Assembly: GCF_023206395.1 (NCBI RefSeq)
Contig: NZ_CP066150.1
Coordinates: 558,001 to 622,000, forward strand
Length of the DNA: 64,000 nucleotides
DNA from: Vibrio sp. ED004
Lineage (GTDB): Bacteria; Pseudomonadota; Gammaproteobacteria; Enterobacterales; Vibrionaceae
Direction of reading: 5' to 3'
The translations under genes and the position numbers were made by a program. This document shows, in pieces, positions 21,266 through 32,382 of this stretch; positions within the stretch are counted from its first letter, which is position 1, and every line of letters starts with the position of its first letter. The notes under the pieces were generated by a model. It searched no databases, was not told the DNA's origin, and was given only the letters and a program-made list of their open reading frames with translations.

Positions 21266-22188
21266 GACTGAGCTCCTGATATCTGGCTCATCAATGGCTG
21301 CGCACTCGACAGCGAGCTATAGGGTATCGCGAGAGATAATCCCATCTGTTGTAGCTGTTGCTGCTTGGCCGAGAAGGCGTGGTTGAGCTTTTCCTTTTCT
21401 TTATTTGAGGAGAAGTTGAACCACTGTGTTTTACTGCCATCAGTGACTTGTTTCGAGCCTTTATAGGTCGTTTGACCTTGCTCTAGCGGGTCGTAAAAAT
21501 GCACTAGACGTACTCGGTTGTGTCTGCGAATTTGACTGATAAGTGAGTAATCACTTTCTTGGTAACGCACAAAATCACTGAGCATAATAATATCGCTTCC
21601 TTTAGGGCAAAGCTGGTGCAGAGATTTCAGTCCATGCTCTAAGGTTGTGTCACTATGATTTTCGTGTTCAATCAGTGCTGCATTATTGATTTCTATGACT
21701 TTTTGTAAAATACGCAGCGGAGCATGGTTACTTGCACTGGGTTTAATCTCAATGATCTCTTTGCCCGTATCAATCACAGCACCAATTCGGTCTTTTTGAG
21801 CTACGGTTAACCAGCACAGTTGGCTAGCAAAGTGGGCAAGTTGAACCGATTTTAGCAATAAGGTTGAGCCGAAAATCATGCTGCTTGATAGGTCCAAGAA
21901 CAAAATGACAGGCTGTTCTCTTTCTTCAGAGAACAGTTTGGTATGCGCCTTGCCCGTCCTAGCAGTCACGCGCCAATCAATGCTGCGAATGTCATCGCCC
22001 GCTTGGTACTGACGAACTTCTGAGAAATTCATTCCGCGTCCTTTGCGGTTGCTCTCATGTTGGCCATTAAGCTGTGACCAGAGGCTTTTTGCCGGAGGCA
22101 ACCATCGAACAGACTGCGCCTTGTATTGCAGCAGCTCATCCAGATTCAGCATCACGCCGTCACTGTGGTTTGGTAGTTGATTATTCAT
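21262..22188 (-). CDS. DUF58 family protein (vWA-like)
   Basis: The ATG at 22188 is preferred because AGGGAT lies seven bases upstream; a TTG start at 22212 would overlap the moxR end. The 308-residue protein has the DUF58 hallmark GEVRQY-type segment (NFSEVRQYQAGDDIRSIDWRVTARTGK), followed by a degenerate vWA fold with DLSSSM. DUF58 proteins nearly always follow MoxR AAA+ genes and are thought to be their substrates or adaptors. It sits between moxR and DUF4381. Confidence 0.86.
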   Translation of the reverse strand: MNNQLPNHSDGVMLNLDELLQYKAQSVRWLPPAKSLWSQLNGQHESNRKGRGMNFSEVRQYQAGDDIRSIDWRVTARTGKAHTKLFSEEREQPVILFLDLSSSMIFGSTLLLKSVQLAHFASQLCWLTVAQKDRIGAVIDTGKEIIEIKPSASNHAPLRILQKVIEINNAALIEHENHSDTTLEHGLKSLHQLCPKGSDIIMLSDFVRYQESDYSLISQIRRHNRVRLVHFYDPLEQGQTTYKGSKQVTDGSKTQWFNFSSNKEKEKLNHAFSAKQQQLQQMGLSLAIPYSSLSSAQPLMSQISGAQS

Positions 22189-22198
22189 GCGCGTATCC

Positions 22199-23155
22199 CT
22201 ATGCGCTACCAACCAGTGAAATAAGGTGTGCGATCACTTGGTTTGCAGTGACACCTTCAGCTTGTGCGTGGTAGCTACGAAGTAGGCGGTGACGCAGTAC
22301 AGGGAATGCCATCGCTTGAACGTCTTGTGGAGTAACATAATCTCGGCCAGCAAGCCAAGCGTGCGCACGAGCGCAGCGGTCTAGGGCAATCGTTGCACGC
22401 GGGCTAACACCCATATCTAGCCATTGATCCAGTTGGTCGCTGTACTGTTTAGGTTGGCGAGTCGCCATTACCAATCTGATGATGTACTGCTCAATTGTAT
22501 CTGCCATGTGAATATTGAGCACTTCTTGGCGCGCTTCAAAGATCGTTTGCTGAGATATCTCTTGTGGCTGAACCGATTCGTTGCCTTGAGCTTCACCACG
22601 GTTGAGTCGCAGGATCTCAAGTTCACTCTCCATATCTGGGTATTCAACTTCTAGATGCAGTAAGAAACGGTCTAGCTGGGCTTCTGGCAGTGGGTATGTG
22701 CCTTCTTGCTCAATTGGGTTTTGTGTTGCCATGACTAAAAACAGTTCCGGCAGAGCATAGGTTTTTCGACCTGCAGTGACTTGTTTTTCAGCCATCGCTT
22801 CTAACATCGCGGCTTGTACTTTCGCCGGAGCACGGTTGATCTCATCCGCTAGAATTAGTGAGTTAAAAATCGGGCCAGATTGGAAGGTAAACTCTCCAGT
22901 CTCTGGTCGGAAAATATCGGTACCCGTTAAGTCTGCAGGCAGTAGATCCGGCGTAAATTGAATGCGGTGGAAATCCCCCTCAACGCAATCAGCCAGTGAC
23001 TTTACGGCGCGAGTTTTTGCTAAACCGGGAGGTCCTTCAACAAGGATATGACCATCCGCCAACAGGGCGATCATCAGCTGTTTAACGAGCTCTTGCTGAC
23101 CAATGATTTGAGACTCTAAATAGTTTTGAAGGACTTCGAAATTTGTTTTGTGCAT
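22199..23155 (-). CDS. MoxR family AAA+ ATPase
   Basis: This 318-residue protein has Walker A GPPGLAKT (41-48), Walker B LILADEINRAPAK (~100-112), a sensor segment ATQNPIEQEGTYPLPEAQLDRF and the C-terminal AAA lid. These mark the MoxR subgroup, which acts as a chaperone for metal-cofactor or vWA-type proteins. It is the first gene of a six-gene minus-strand operon with overlapping or near-touching genes throughout. Its promoter must lie in the following ~450-base region. Confidence 0.93.
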   Translation of the reverse strand: MHKTNFEVLQNYLESQIIGQQELVKQLMIALLADGHILVEGPPGLAKTRAVKSLADCVEGDFHRIQFTPDLLPADLTGTDIFRPETGEFTFQSGPIFNSLILADEINRAPAKVQAAMLEAMAEKQVTAGRKTYALPELFLVMATQNPIEQEGTYPLPEAQLDRFLLHLEVEYPDMESELEILRLNRGEAQGNESVQPQEISQQTIFEARQEVLNIHMADTIEQYIIRLVMATRQPKQYSDQLDQWLDMGVSPRATIALDRCARAHAWLAGRDYVTPQDVQAMAFPVLRHRLLRSYHAQAEGVTANQVIAHLISLVGSA

Positions 23156-23613
23156 TTTGGACTCTCTGGGTATCCATTTGATTTTTATTTTGAGTATTGG
23201 TCACTTATCCGTAGCAAAAAGTTCCAGTACATCTGCGTAATTTATTTTTTCAAATTTGGAATGATTTACAAGTAGTTAGATAAAAGCACCACTCGATTAT
23301 GATTTTTACCATATCAACTGGTTTTTACATACTAAAGCTCAAAAGGAGGGGGCTCGTGAGAATTAGGTGAAATCTCAATGCTCAGATAATAAAAACAAAT
23401 ACCAAACCTCCCTGCATTTGCTTGGTTAATAATACCTCCAGCTAAGTTAATTCGGTTGTTACATCACATTTGCAATTTTTTGAGAGAAAAGTCTCTAGTT
23501 TTATTGGTTGTGGTCGATACATAACTTAGATTGTGCACTTCTGATTGGAGTGCACTAAAAAAGTCCTGTTCAGGGTACACAAATAACGAGCGATTCTTTT
23601 TGAAGGTCCAAAT
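23156..23613. other. Intergenic region between divergent moxR operon and chemotaxis receptor
   Basis: These ~460 bases are AT-rich and hold no convincing gene. A purine-rich AAAGGAGGGGG followed by GTG (~23340-23357) could start only a four-codon peptide. Divergent promoters are expected here, but no operator could be assigned. Confidence 0.5.
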
Positions 23614-25530
23614 ATGTTGAAAACTAACTCTCTGAGTATTAAGCAAAAGGTTGTACTTGGTATTACTTTTGCGGTTCTTGCCTCTACGGTCATTGTTGGC
23701 GCGATGGCGCAGCAACAAGCAAGAGATGTCTTGAGTCACCGATTGGTTGATATTGAACTTCCTGGGATGCTTGAGCGAATCAATGGTGAAATTGACCGTG
23801 AAGTCTCTCAATTGTTGTTAGCGGCGGAGCAAATTGCGTCAAACGAATTCATCTCTGATGCGATTGAATCGACAGAACGTGACCCTGCATTAGAGAACAA
23901 GTTAGTTAAACAACTGAACAACGTTCGTAACCAATATCAGTTAAACGATGCTTCAGTAGCGAACCGTCAAACGGCTTACTACTGGAACCAAAATGGTTTC
24001 CTACGTCAGTTAAACCAACAACAAGATGGCTGGTTCTTTGGCTTTACGCAGTCTGGACAGCCAACCATGGTGAGTATGTTCCAAGAAGCCAATGGTGAAG
24101 TGAAAATGTTCGCTAACTACCAACAGCCTTCTGGTTTAGCGATGTCTGGTCTATCAAAATCGATGGACGACATGGTGAGCCTACTGAACGGTTTCAAGAT
24201 TGAAAATACTGGTTTTGTATTTTTAACGGATAGCCAAGGTGATGTACAAATTCACCGCGAACGCTCGCGCAGTGACTCTTCACTTCAACAACTTTATGGC
24301 CCTCAATCAAGCCAGCTTTTGAACAAGTCTGGCTTCAACCTGATTACCACAGAAAGCCAAGGCCAAGAGTTGTTCGTGGCAAGTTTATACGTGTCGTCGA
24401 TGGACTGGTTTGTTATTGGTGTAGTACCAACAGGCGAAGTATTTGCTGAGCTAGATGAGACTGCACAAAAGATGCTGATCATGACTGCGGTTGTAGCGCT
24501 AGTGTTCATCCTAATGGGCGTAGTACTAGCAAACAGCATTACTCAGCCGATTAAACTACTGGCTAAACGCTTTGGTGACCTAGGCGAAGGTGATGGTGAC
24601 CTTGCACAACGTATCGAAGTGAAAGGCAACGATGAAATCGCGCAGCTTTCAAAAGGATTCAACGGATTCATTGAAAAGATTCACGAGTCGATGAAAGAGG
24701 TATGTTCAACAAGCCAAGCGCTTCAAGTGGCAGCAGAGAGCGTTTCTAACAAAGCGCACATCACCCACGACAACAGCCAAGAGCAACGTGATCAAACCCT
24801 TCAAGTAGTGGCGGCAATCAACCAAATGGGCATGACCATCAGTGAGATTGCATCAAACGCGGCAACAGCAGCAGAAACAGCAACACAAGCTTCGGGTAAT
24901 ACTGAAGTAGGTCGTTCTGTTGTGAACAAAGCAAAAGACGCGATCAGCCGTTTAGCTCAAGACATTGAAAGTACAGGGCAAGTGGTTGAGCAGCTTGCTT
25001 CAACAACGCAAGACATTGGCTCTATTCTGGGTGTTATTCGTGATATTTCAGAGCAAACTAACTTGCTTGCACTGAACGCTGCGATTGAAGCCGCACGTGC
25101 CGGTGAGCAAGGTCGTGGTTTTGCCGTAGTAGCAGATGAAGTACGTAACCTAGCAAGCCGCACTGCAGATTCAACGGAAGAGATTCAGAAGATGATCAAC
25201 CAACTGCAAAGCGATGCGAAAGATGCGGTAACGGCAATGAGTGCAGGTAAGGTTATTACCCTTGAGGGTGTATCTGCATCGGATGAAGCGGTAGACGTAC
25301 TGGGTGGTATCTCAGACCGTATCGTTGATATTACCGACCGTAATACGCAAGTTGCTACGGCAACGGAAGAGCAATCGACTGTAGTTCACACCATCAACCA
25401 AAACATTGAAGAGATCAACGCGATCAACGAAGTGACGACAGGTACCGCTGAGCAACTTGCAGAAGCAAGCCAAGAGCTTCGAGACCTATCTTCTCGTCTG
25501 GATAAGATGGTTGGTTCATTCAAGCTTTAA
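23614..25530 (+). CDS. Methyl-accepting chemotaxis protein
   Basis: The ATG follows GAAGGTCC. The 638-residue protein has an N-terminal membrane helix (~10-30), a large periplasmic region (~35-280) with Cache-like strands ([16 protein letters not shown]), a second membrane helix (~290-310), HAMP, and a signalling domain containing the tip [20 protein letters not shown]. The C-terminus ends GSFKL with no NWETF pentapeptide. It senses an unknown ligand and signals to CheA. A terminator follows about 75 bases downstream, so it is monocistronic. Confidence 0.93.
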   Translation: MLKTNSLSIKQKVVLGITFAVLASTVIVGAMAQQQARDVLSHRLVDIELPGMLERINGEIDREVSQLLLAAEQIASNEFISDAIESTERDPALENKLVKQLNNVRNQYQLNDASVANRQTAYYWNQNGFLRQLNQQQDGWFFGFTQSGQPTMVSMFQEANGEVKMFANYQQPSGLAMSGLSKSMDDMVSLLNGFKIENTGFVFLTDSQGDVQIHRERSRSDSSLQQLYGPQSSQLLNKSGFNLITTESQGQELFVASLYVSSMDWFVIGVVPTGEVFAELDETAQKMLIMTAVVALVFILMGVVLANSITQPIKLLAKRFGDLGEGDGDLAQRIEVKGNDEIAQLSKGFNGFIEKIHESMKEVCSTSQALQVAAESVSNKAHITHDNSQEQRDQTLQVVAAINQMGMTISEIASNAATAAETATQASGNTEVGRSVVNKAKDAISRLAQDIESTGQVVEQLASTTQDIGSILGVIRDISEQTNLLALNAAIEAARAGEQGRGFAVVADEVRNLASRTADSTEEIQKMINQLQSDAKDAVTAMSAGKVITLEGVSASDEAVDVLGGISDRIVDITDRNTQVATATEEQSTVVHTINQNIEEINAINEVTTGTAEQLAEASQELRDLSSRLDKMVGSFKL

Positions 25531-25603
25531 TGTCTTTAAACTTTAATATCTTTAAGCTTGAATACCTTAGGCCATAGCATGGCTTAGATGGTTACATAGA
25601 CTA

Positions 25604-25641
25604 AGAGCTGGATTCATTTAATCGTGGACCCAGCTCTTTTT
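25604..25641 (+). terminator. Terminator after chemotaxis receptor
   Basis: AGAGCTGG pairs with CCAGCTCT around an 18-base loop and is followed by TTTTTG. It lies at the right distance to end the receptor transcript. Confidence 0.7.
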
Positions 25642-25770
25642 GTTTTGTGGTTTTATTTTCTTCTAACTGACCTTGGCTTGATCTGGTTTCGGGCTTTAAA
25701 CTCAATCACCCTAGCATCACAGGGCGTAAATGAGTAAAATCTGATTAGGTTTAATATTTAGGTAAGTATC

Positions 25771-25971
25771 ATGAGCGATTTTGAAAAAGAGCTAGAGCAG
25801 ATGACTCAAGAGATGGGCGATGAGCCAGAGGTAAAACTGCCATCACTTGAAGAGCAAAAAGCGATCGTTGCTGAATTTAAGCGACTAGAAGCGGAAGGCA
25901 AACTGACTCCAGAAGTGTTGGAAAAGCATTTTGGCCAGTTCAACAAAAAAAGTGATACACCAATCCACTAA
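25771..25971 (+). CDS. Small acidic hypothetical protein
   Basis: This is a 66-residue charged protein with no membrane segment and a high share of Glu and Lys in helical patterns, such as LPSLEEQKAIVAEFKRLEAEGKLTPEVLEKHF. The ATG has TTAGGTAAG upstream and a terminator hairpin follows, so it looks like a genuine independent gene. I do not recognise a named family. The amphipathic helices suggest protein binding, which is inference. Confidence 0.65.
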   Translation: MSDFEKELEQMTQEMGDEPEVKLPSLEEQKAIVAEFKRLEAEGKLTPEVLEKHFGQFNKKSDTPIH

Positions 25972-26070
25972 GCTTAAGATACGTCCTCTCTTTTAAGTCA
26001 TGGTTTTAAGTAATGGTTTTGAGTGACAGTTTGAAGTGATTGGTTGAGCCGAGGCTCTAACTGAACAGAT

Positions 26071-26099
26071 AAAGGTCTAGCACATGCTAGGCCTTTTTT
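26071..26099 (+). terminator. Terminator after the small acidic gene
   Basis: AAAGGTCTAGCA pairs with TGCTAGGCCTTT (one G-T pair) and is followed by a T-run. Confidence 0.75.
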
Positions 26100-26159
26100 A
26101 TTGTCTGTCGATAATGTAATAGTGAAGGCAATGCGTATTACTGATTAAGAGCTTACAGA

Positions 26160-26193
26160 AAGAAAAATCCCCCTTACAAGGTAAGAGGGATTG
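26160..26193 (-). terminator. Terminator of malK
   Basis: On the minus strand AATCCCTCTTAC pairs with GTAAGGGGGATT (one mismatch) and is followed by TTTTCT. It begins about 35 bases after the malK stop. Confidence 0.8.
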
Positions 26194-26226
26194 GATTTGG
26201 ACAGTTATCGATTAACAGAGAATCGA

Positions 26227-27339
26227 TTAATCAGTACCGTACTCTTTGTATAGACGACGACATGCTCGGCCATCGCTGTGGAACAAGTGACAACGGTGCG
26301 CTGGAATGCCAATCGCTAGTTTGTCGCCAGGTTCAACCGTTAGCGTGTCTGGTTGACGGTAGATAACGTCAGCATCTGCGCTTTCAAGGTTTAGGTAAAC
26401 TTGAGTTTCATTACCTAGCTTCTCGACGATCATTACTTCGCCTTCAATCGTTGCATCACCTGCTTCAGCAGACATCAAGTGCTCAGGGCGAACACCTAGA
26501 GACATACGGTCGCCAACGTTAACGGTTGTACCATCAACAGGGATCCAGAAAGTCATGCCGTTTGAAAGCTGAACCAATACGCGTTCTGCTTCAGCCTGTT
26601 CAATGTGTACAGACATAAAGTTCATCTTCGGCGAGCCAATAAAGCCAGCAACGAAACGGTTTTGAGGGTAGTGGTATAGGTCAAGTGGCTTACCAACTTG
26701 AGATACGTAACCGCCATCAAGAACAACAATCTTATCGGCCATTGTCATCGCTTCCACTTGGTCGTGGGTAACGTAGATCATGGTGCAACCAAGTTGACGT
26801 TGTAGCTTAGTGATTTGTGAACGCATTTGAACACGCAGCGCAGCATCTAGGTTAGATAGCGGTTCATCCAGTAGGAATACGTTAGGTTGAGAAACCAGAG
26901 TACGACCAATGGCAACACGTTGACGTTGACCGCCAGAAAGTGCTTTTGGTTGACGCTCTAGTAAGTGACCAAGCTGAAGGATTTCAGCGGCATGCTCAAC
27001 ACGCTTATCAATCTCAGCTTTATCTGCGTTCGCTAGCTTAAGACCAAAAGACATGTTGTCGTAAAGGTTCAGGTGAGGGTAAAGCGCGTAAGATTGGAAC
27101 ACCATACCTACGCCACGCTTTGATGGCTCAACGTCGTTCATGCGTTGGTCGCCAATGTACAAATCACCAGACGTAATGTCTTCTAGACCTGCGATACAAC
27201 GTAATAGCGTCGATTTACCACAACCTGATGGTCCAACGAATACTACGAATTCACCTTCGTTGATGTCTAAGGTTACGTCCTTAGAAATCTGTACATCACC
27301 ATATGATTTATAAACGTTTTTTAACGTGACACTCGCCAT
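26227..27339 (-). CDS. malK: Maltose/maltodextrin ABC transporter ATPase MalK
   Basis: This 370-residue ATPase has Walker [10 protein letters not shown] (36-44), the Q-loop segment [13 protein letters not shown], the signature LSGGQRQR (~134-141), Walker [12 protein letters not shown] and a switch His in [14 protein letters not shown]. The C-terminal ~130 residues form the OB-type regulatory domain of MalK. It energises MalFG, and in enteric bacteria it also restrains MalT. It is transcribed away from malEFG across a shared 665-base control region, the arrangement known from Escherichia coli and vibrios. The start ATG is unambiguous. Confidence 0.94.
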   Translation of the reverse strand: MASVTLKNVYKSYGDVQISKDVTLDINEGEFVVFVGPSGCGKSTLLRCIAGLEDITSGDLYIGDQRMNDVEPSKRGVGMVFQSYALYPHLNLYDNMSFGLKLANADKAEIDKRVEHAAEILQLGHLLERQPKALSGGQRQRVAIGRTLVSQPNVFLLDEPLSNLDAALRVQMRSQITKLQRQLGCTMIYVTHDQVEAMTMADKIVVLDGGYVSQVGKPLDLYHYPQNRFVAGFIGSPKMNFMSVHIEQAEAERVLVQLSNGMTFWIPVDGTTVNVGDRMSLGVRPEHLMSAEAGDATIEGEVMIVEKLGNETQVYLNLESADADVIYRQPDTLTVEPGDKLAIGIPAHRCHLFHSDGRACRRLYKEYGTD

Positions 27340-27662
27340 CTAGCTTGTCCTCGATCGATCAAATTTTAAGTTTTACTGCTTATCATTATAAGAAATTTTT
27401 GGGTCAGCAGTAACTGTAGGAATTGGTAAGTATTGAGTGAGTAAGAAAAAAAGTGGGTGAGACTTGGATTCTGTAACCAAGCCCACCCGTCATAGCCAAA
27501 CTGGTGCCTATTTCCCCCACATCCAGCTAAACCTCCCCCGTGATTCAATCACAGATTTAGCTCGATGCTTAATAAAGACAACAGCGGGCAGTGAAGCCAG
27601 CTTAATGAACAATGTGGTTACACACGACACTTGCTGGTAAAGGGTTCTTACTATCCACTCTT

Positions 27663-27745
27663 GGATGAATGCAGTTTCCGTGAATTGGCGGAAGGGTACA
27701 TCCTCCTAATAGAAAATTAACTAGGGGGAGTAGGAGGGGAGGAGT
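27663..27745. promoter_or_regulatory. Cluster of MalT-box-like sites between malK and malE
   Basis: Two direct repeats match the MalT consensus GGGGAKGAGG at nine of ten positions: GGGGAGTAGG (27725-27734) and GGGGAGGAGT (27736-27745), 11 bases apart. A GGATGA core lies at 27663-27668 and CATCCTCC on the opposite strand near 27700. MalT activating divergent mal promoters is established elsewhere; the sites here are assigned by match only. Confidence 0.6.
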
Positions 27746-27802
27746 AGATATAGGGGGTTAATAATAATTGGCGATCCAGTTCAAATAAATCCACCACATA
27801 AC

Positions 27803-27818
27803 GGTGATGTTGATCACG
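27803..27818. promoter_or_regulatory. CRP-like site in the malK-malE control region
   Basis: GGTGATGTTGATCACG contains GTGA and TCAC separated by six bases, the core of the CRP palindrome. Its place beside the MalT-like repeats fits catabolite control of the maltose genes. Confidence 0.55.
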
Positions 27819-28004
27819 ATGAGTATGTGTTTTGTGATTCTAGTCTCTAATCTGACCGGATGGCGATCACGAATTTAAGCCATAATAGCTAGGGCGTAGT
27901 GGCTAGGATGATGAGCTAGGGTCTGTTTTCTCAGATCATAACCTCCGAAAACTGGCTCGTCTTGGTAGATGTGCCCTACGTATAAATATAAAAAGGATAT
28001 TCAC

Positions 28005-29189
28005 ATGAAAAACGCTCTAAGCGCTGTAGCTCTAGGTACATTGGTTGCTCTGGGTTCTTTTGGTGCAAACGCTGCTATCGAAGAAGGACAACTAACAATC
28101 TGGGTAGGTGGTGACAAAGCTTATGAAGGCATGGCTGAAGTAGGTAAACGCTTCGAAGAAGATACTGGTGTTAAAGTAACAGTTGCTTTCCCTGACAAGC
28201 TAGAAGAGAAATTCCCTCAAGTAGCAGCAGCTGGCGACGGCCCAGATATGATCTTCTACGCACACGACCGTTTTGGCGGCTATGCAGAAGCGGGTCTTCT
28301 TGTAGATATCAAACCTTCTAAAGAGACTAAAGAAGGTATCGTAGACTTCGCATGGGACGCTGTTTCTTACGAAGGTAAAACAATCGCATACCCTGTTGCC
28401 GTTGAGTCAGTTTCTCTAATCTACAACAAAGCACTTGTTCCTAACCCACCTAAGTCTTGGGAAGAAATCCCAGCACTTAATGCTGAACTTCAGAAAGACG
28501 GAAAGAAAGCGATCATGTGGCCTCTACGTGGCGGCGCTTACTTCACATGGCCTCTACTTGCAGCTGACGGCGGTTACGCATTCAAACAGACTGCAGAAGG
28601 TTACGACATTAAAGATGCGGGCGTAGCGACTGACGGTGTTCAGAAGTCTCTAGGTTTCATCGAGAAGATGGTACAAGACAAAGTTATCTCTGCAGACATG
28701 GATTACTCAGTAGCTGAGTCTGAATTCGTTGCAGGTAACGTTGCAATGACAATCAACGGCCCTTGGGGTTGGGAAAACATCAAGAAAGCTGGCGTAGACT
28801 ACGGTGTAACAACGCTACCTAAGTTCAACGGTAAAGCGTCTAAACCTTTCGTTGGTGTATGGGCTGGTGGTATCAGCACTGCTTCTCCAAACCGCGACCT
28901 AGCTGTTGAGTTCATGGAAAACTACCTACTAACTGATGAAGGTATGAAGAGCCTGAATGACGACAAGCCACTAGGCGCTGTTGCTCTTAACTCTTTCCAA
29001 CGTCAACTAGACAGCGATACTCGTATTGCAGCAACAATGGACAACGCGATGAACGGCGAAATCATGCCTAACATTCCTCAGTTCACAACGTTCTGGTACA
29101 GCATGGAAGAAGCGATCGGCAACGTAGTTGACGGCCGTCAATCAGTAGACGAAGCACTAAAAGCTGCTGAAGGTCGTATGACTAAATAA
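28005..29189 (+). CDS. malE: Maltose/maltodextrin-binding periplasmic protein MalE
   Basis: The ATG at 28005 follows AAAAGGA and gives a normal signal peptide ending Ala-Asn-Ala; a start 12 codons upstream would spoil it. The 394-residue product opens with [34 protein letters not shown] in spirit of MalE (motif region ~27-60). It also contains the [20 protein letters not shown] and [10 protein letters not shown] segments typical of maltose-binding proteins. It delivers maltodextrins to MalFGK. A GNRA-looped hairpin follows directly, which may help keep malE expression above malF. Confidence 0.95.
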   Translation: MKNALSAVALGTLVALGSFGANAAIEEGQLTIWVGGDKAYEGMAEVGKRFEEDTGVKVTVAFPDKLEEKFPQVAAAGDGPDMIFYAHDRFGGYAEAGLLVDIKPSKETKEGIVDFAWDAVSYEGKTIAYPVAVESVSLIYNKALVPNPPKSWEEIPALNAELQKDGKKAIMWPLRGGAYFTWPLLAADGGYAFKQTAEGYDIKDAGVATDGVQKSLGFIEKMVQDKVISADMDYSVAESEFVAGNVAMTINGPWGWENIKKAGVDYGVTTLPKFNGKASKPFVGVWAGGISTASPNRDLAVEFMENYLLTDEGMKSLNDDKPLGAVALNSFQRQLDSDTRIAATMDNAMNGEIMPNIPQFTTFWYSMEEAIGNVVDGRQSVDEALKAAEGRMTK

Positions 29190-29209
29190 CAACCAAGCAC
29201 TACCTTTTA

Positions 29210-29231
29210 AGGAGAGGGCAACCTCTCCTTA
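29210..29231 (+). terminator. Hairpin between malE and malF (attenuator or stabiliser)
   Basis: AAGGAGAGG pairs perfectly with CCTCTCCTT around the tetraloop GCAA. T-rich sequence follows, but the operon continues into malF 40 bases later, so partial termination or 3'-end protection of malE mRNA is likely. Confidence 0.7.
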
Positions 29232-29270
29232 CTTTTCTATTTTTTATCTATATCGCTAGCAGGTTCCTCT

Positions 29271-30842
29271 ATGCAGTCAGTTCAAGGTACAGATGCTATC
29301 CCAGCACCATCAAGCCTTCCAGGCAGTAAAAGCGTCTTCATCAAATGGGGGTTGCTTGGTAGCGTTGGCTTAATTAACGGCTACGCTACAATTCTAATGT
29401 ATTCTCGCGGTGAGCTCGCTTTTGCGTTGCTTACAGTGATCTTAACGGCTTTGGCACTTTACATTTTTGGTAGTAAGAAAACTTACGCCCACCGTTATAT
29501 TTACCCAGGTATTGCCGGAATGATCTTGTTCATTCTTTTCCCATTGGCATACACCGTAGGGCTTGCGTTTACAAACTACAGCGCAAAAAACCAGCTTTCT
29601 CTAGAACGTACTCAAACCGTTCTTTTAGACCGCACTTTCCAAAGTGGTGATAGCTACCCATTCACTTTGTACAAGACTGACGACGGTCACCAGATCGTGG
29701 TTAAAGATGGCGATCAACTATTAGCGACTGACGTATTCTCTTTAGACAATATGACAGCGACAGAAATGGACCTATCTGCAATCGAGTCTACGCAAGGTGA
29801 AAAAGAGAAGATCAAAGCGATCATCCAAAACCGAGCAGCGATCAGTGGTGTTGATTTCAATCTACCGGACGGTGGTGACATCCGCATGAGTGGCTTACGT
29901 AAGTTCGCTTCTGTTGCTCCGCTTTACACCCTTCAGGATGATGACGAAACGTTAATCAACAACGAAACGGGTGATGTTCTTAAGCCAAATATGGACTTAG
30001 GTTTCTACCAACCTGTTGATGCCAATGGTGAGTTTACAGGTAACACAATCTCTCCGGGCTTCGTTGTTAGCATTGGTACACATAACTTTGAACGTGTGTG
30101 GAAAGATGAAGGCATCAAAGAACCTTTCATCAGCATCTTTATTTGGACGGTTATCTTCTCTGTATGTACCGTAGTGTTCACACTTGTCATCGGTCTTGTA
30201 CTGGCGAACATCGTACAGTGGGAAGAATTGAAAGGCCGCTCTATTTATCGTGTTCTACTGATTCTGCCTTACGCAGTACCAGCGTTCATCTCGATTCTTA
30301 TCTTTAAGGGTTTATTCAACCAGAGCTTTGGTGAGATCAACATGGTGCTCGAGAATATCTTCGGCTTAAGCCCGAACTGGTTCTCAGACCCAATTCTTGC
30401 GAAAACCATGGTGTTGATTGTTAACACATGGCTAGGTTTCCCTTACATGATGATTCTATGTATGGGCTTGCTGAAAGCGATTCCTGATGACTTATACGAA
30501 GCGTCAGCAATTGACGGTGCGAACTTCCTTGATAACTTCAAGCGCATCACATTCCCATTGATGATTAAACCGCTTACACCGCTACTGATTGCAGCGTTTG
30601 CCTTTAACTTCAATAACTTCGTAATGATTCAACTATTGACGAACGGTGGCCCGAACATGATTGGTACTTCTGAGCCAGCGGGTTACACAGACTTGCTTGT
30701 AAGCTACACGTACCGAATTGCATTCGAAGGCGGCGGCGGTCAAGACTTCGGTCTAGCAAGTGCAATCGCAACGCTTATCTTCCTATTGGTTGGTGCACTA
30801 GCGTTACTAAACCTTCGTTTCACTAAACTGTCTCAAGATTAA
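29271..30842 (+). CDS. malF: Maltose/maltodextrin ABC transporter permease MalF
   Basis: This 523-residue membrane protein has several N-terminal helices and then the large periplasmic insertion (~105-270) that distinguishes MalF from other permeases. The C-terminal permease core carries the loop [22 protein letters not shown], which contacts MalK. It forms the sugar channel with MalG. malG starts 11 bases after its stop, behind TTAAGGAGC. Confidence 0.94.
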   Translation: MQSVQGTDAIPAPSSLPGSKSVFIKWGLLGSVGLINGYATILMYSRGELAFALLTVILTALALYIFGSKKTYAHRYIYPGIAGMILFILFPLAYTVGLAFTNYSAKNQLSLERTQTVLLDRTFQSGDSYPFTLYKTDDGHQIVVKDGDQLLATDVFSLDNMTATEMDLSAIESTQGEKEKIKAIIQNRAAISGVDFNLPDGGDIRMSGLRKFASVAPLYTLQDDDETLINNETGDVLKPNMDLGFYQPVDANGEFTGNTISPGFVVSIGTHNFERVWKDEGIKEPFISIFIWTVIFSVCTVVFTLVIGLVLANIVQWEELKGRSIYRVLLILPYAVPAFISILIFKGLFNQSFGEINMVLENIFGLSPNWFSDPILAKTMVLIVNTWLGFPYMMILCMGLLKAIPDDLYEASAIDGANFLDNFKRITFPLMIKPLTPLLIAAFAFNFNNFVMIQLLTNGGPNMIGTSEPAGYTDLLVSYTYRIAFEGGGGQDFGLASAIATLIFLLVGALALLNLRFTKLSQD

Positions 30843-30853
30843 GGAGCACGACA

Positions 30854-31744
30854 ATGGCTATGGTACAAGGTAAAGGCCTTAAATACCGAGTGTGGGCAAC
30901 GCATGCAGTGTTGTGGTGCTTCTTGGCAATGATTATCTTCCCACTTCTGATGATCATCGCGATCTCATTCCGTGAAGGTAACTTCGCAACGGGTAGCTTG
31001 ATTCCAGACAATCCATCACTGGAGCACTGGAAACTAGCACTGGGTATTTCAGTAACAAACGCAGATGGCTCGGTAACGCCACCTCCATTCCCTGTTCTAA
31101 CGTGGTTATGGAACTCGGTTAAAGTAGCGGGTGTGACGTCTATCTTGATTGTGGCACTGTCTACGACATCGGCTTACGCATTTGCTCGTATGCGCTTCAA
31201 GGGTAAAGAAACTATCCTGAAAGCGATGATGATTTTCCAAATGTTCCCAGCGGTACTTGCTCTAGTGGCTATCTACGCGTTGTTCGACAAACTTGGTCAA
31301 TACATCCCGTTCCTAGGCTTGAACACGCATGGCGGTCTGATCTTCTCTTACCTAGGCGGTATCGCACTGCACGTTTGGACGATTAAAGGCTACTTTGAAA
31401 CGATTGATAACTCTTTGGAAGAGGCTGCAGCACTGGATGGTGCAACGCCTTGGCAAGCATTCAGACTGGTTCTACTGCCATTGTCTGTGCCAATCCTAGC
31501 CGTTGTGTTTATTCTGTCGTTCATTGCAACAGTAGGTGAAGTACCAGTAGCGTCTATCCTGCTTACAGATGTGAACTCTTACACGCTAGCAGTAGGTATG
31601 CAGCAATACCTATACCCTCAGAACTACCTATGGGGTGACTTTGCGGCAGCGGCTGTACTTTCAGCACTTCCGATTACTATCGTGTTCTTACTTGCTCAAC
31701 GTTGGTTAGTTGGCGGTTTGACGGCAGGTGGTGTAAAAGGATAA
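30854..31744 (+). CDS. malG: Maltose/maltodextrin ABC transporter permease MalG
   Basis: This 296-residue membrane protein has six predicted helices and the conserved loop [23 protein letters not shown]. Its length and the C-terminal [10 protein letters not shown] match MalG. It completes the MalEFGK2 importer and is the last gene of the malEFG unit. Confidence 0.95.
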   Translation: MAMVQGKGLKYRVWATHAVLWCFLAMIIFPLLMIIAISFREGNFATGSLIPDNPSLEHWKLALGISVTNADGSVTPPPFPVLTWLWNSVKVAGVTSILIVALSTTSAYAFARMRFKGKETILKAMMIFQMFPAVLALVAIYALFDKLGQYIPFLGLNTHGGLIFSYLGGIALHVWTIKGYFETIDNSLEEAAALDGATPWQAFRLVLLPLSVPILAVVFILSFIATVGEVPVASILLTDVNSYTLAVGMQQYLYPQNYLWGDFAAAAVLSALPITIVFLLAQRWLVGGLTAGGVKG

Positions 31745-31767
31745 GCTGTATCCCATAAGAAAGAAAA

Positions 31768-31796
31768 AGAGCGACCTTCGTGGTCGCTCTATATTG
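31768..31796 (+). terminator. Hairpin after malG
   Basis: AGAGCGACC pairs with GGTCGCTCT around a UUCG-type loop. The following sequence (ATATTGG) is not a good T-run, so it may stabilise the end and leave termination to the next hairpin. Confidence 0.65.
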
Positions 31797-31919
31797 GCAT
31801 TTTTATTACATCATTTGGTTTGGCCGCCGATCAGTAATAAAAATAACCCTCAGGTTACGCATAGCTGGCTACTAATCAGGTTCCTTACGCTATTAATGAT
31901 TAGTGGTTTTTGTAACTCT

Positions 31920-31947
31920 AACCCAGGTATTTACTTGGGTTTTTTTA
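31920..31947 (+). terminator. Second terminator downstream of malG
   Basis: AACCCAGGT pairs with ACTTGGGTT (one mismatch) and is followed by seven T, a good Rho-independent form. Confidence 0.75.
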
Positions 31948-31949
31948 TG

Positions 31950-32382
31950 CCTGCTACTTTTTGCTTTGTCTTTGCGTCTGCTTTACTCGTCAACTCTTGT
32001 ATCCATCACCGTTACTGTGCTGATAACCGCTTTAATATTAAAAGCTTCGAGTCACTTCTCTCCTACACCTTTCTTGACTCATTCCTCTTACTTGAAGGCA
32101 TGAACGAGTCTCACAAATCAGACACTCAGTATAAGGGGCTGTTGATCTATTGATATATTGCTAATAATCCAATGCGTGATACTTCAATGATTTGTATGCA
32201 ACAAGTGCTGAAATTGCAGAGAAAGTGCATATAGGAACGGGATGTGGCTGTGAGTTTTGAAGAGTCATAATTCAGACTAATTGAATGGTGTTAGATCTAT
32301 AGCTGAAGGTTAACAATAAAAGCACTAGGCTGGATTAACTTGAAATGGGTAGCGATAAAATGTGAGTAATGAGTTCTAGCCA
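31950..32382. other. Gene-free stretch downstream of the mal operon
   Basis: About 430 bases hold only short, compositionally poor reading frames. A 119-codon frame overlaps the terminator above and lacks a ribosome site. No repeat or RNA structure was recognised. Confidence 0.5.

Noticed and set aside
23336..23430. Possible riboswitch or leader peptide before the chemotaxis receptor
   Set aside because: The purine-rich run could only start a four-codon peptide and no cyclic di-GMP or other riboswitch consensus could be matched.
31794..32153. 119-codon reading frame downstream of malG
   Set aside because: It runs through a clear terminator, has no ribosome site, and its composition (many Phe/Leu/Ser without domain pattern) looks like chance.
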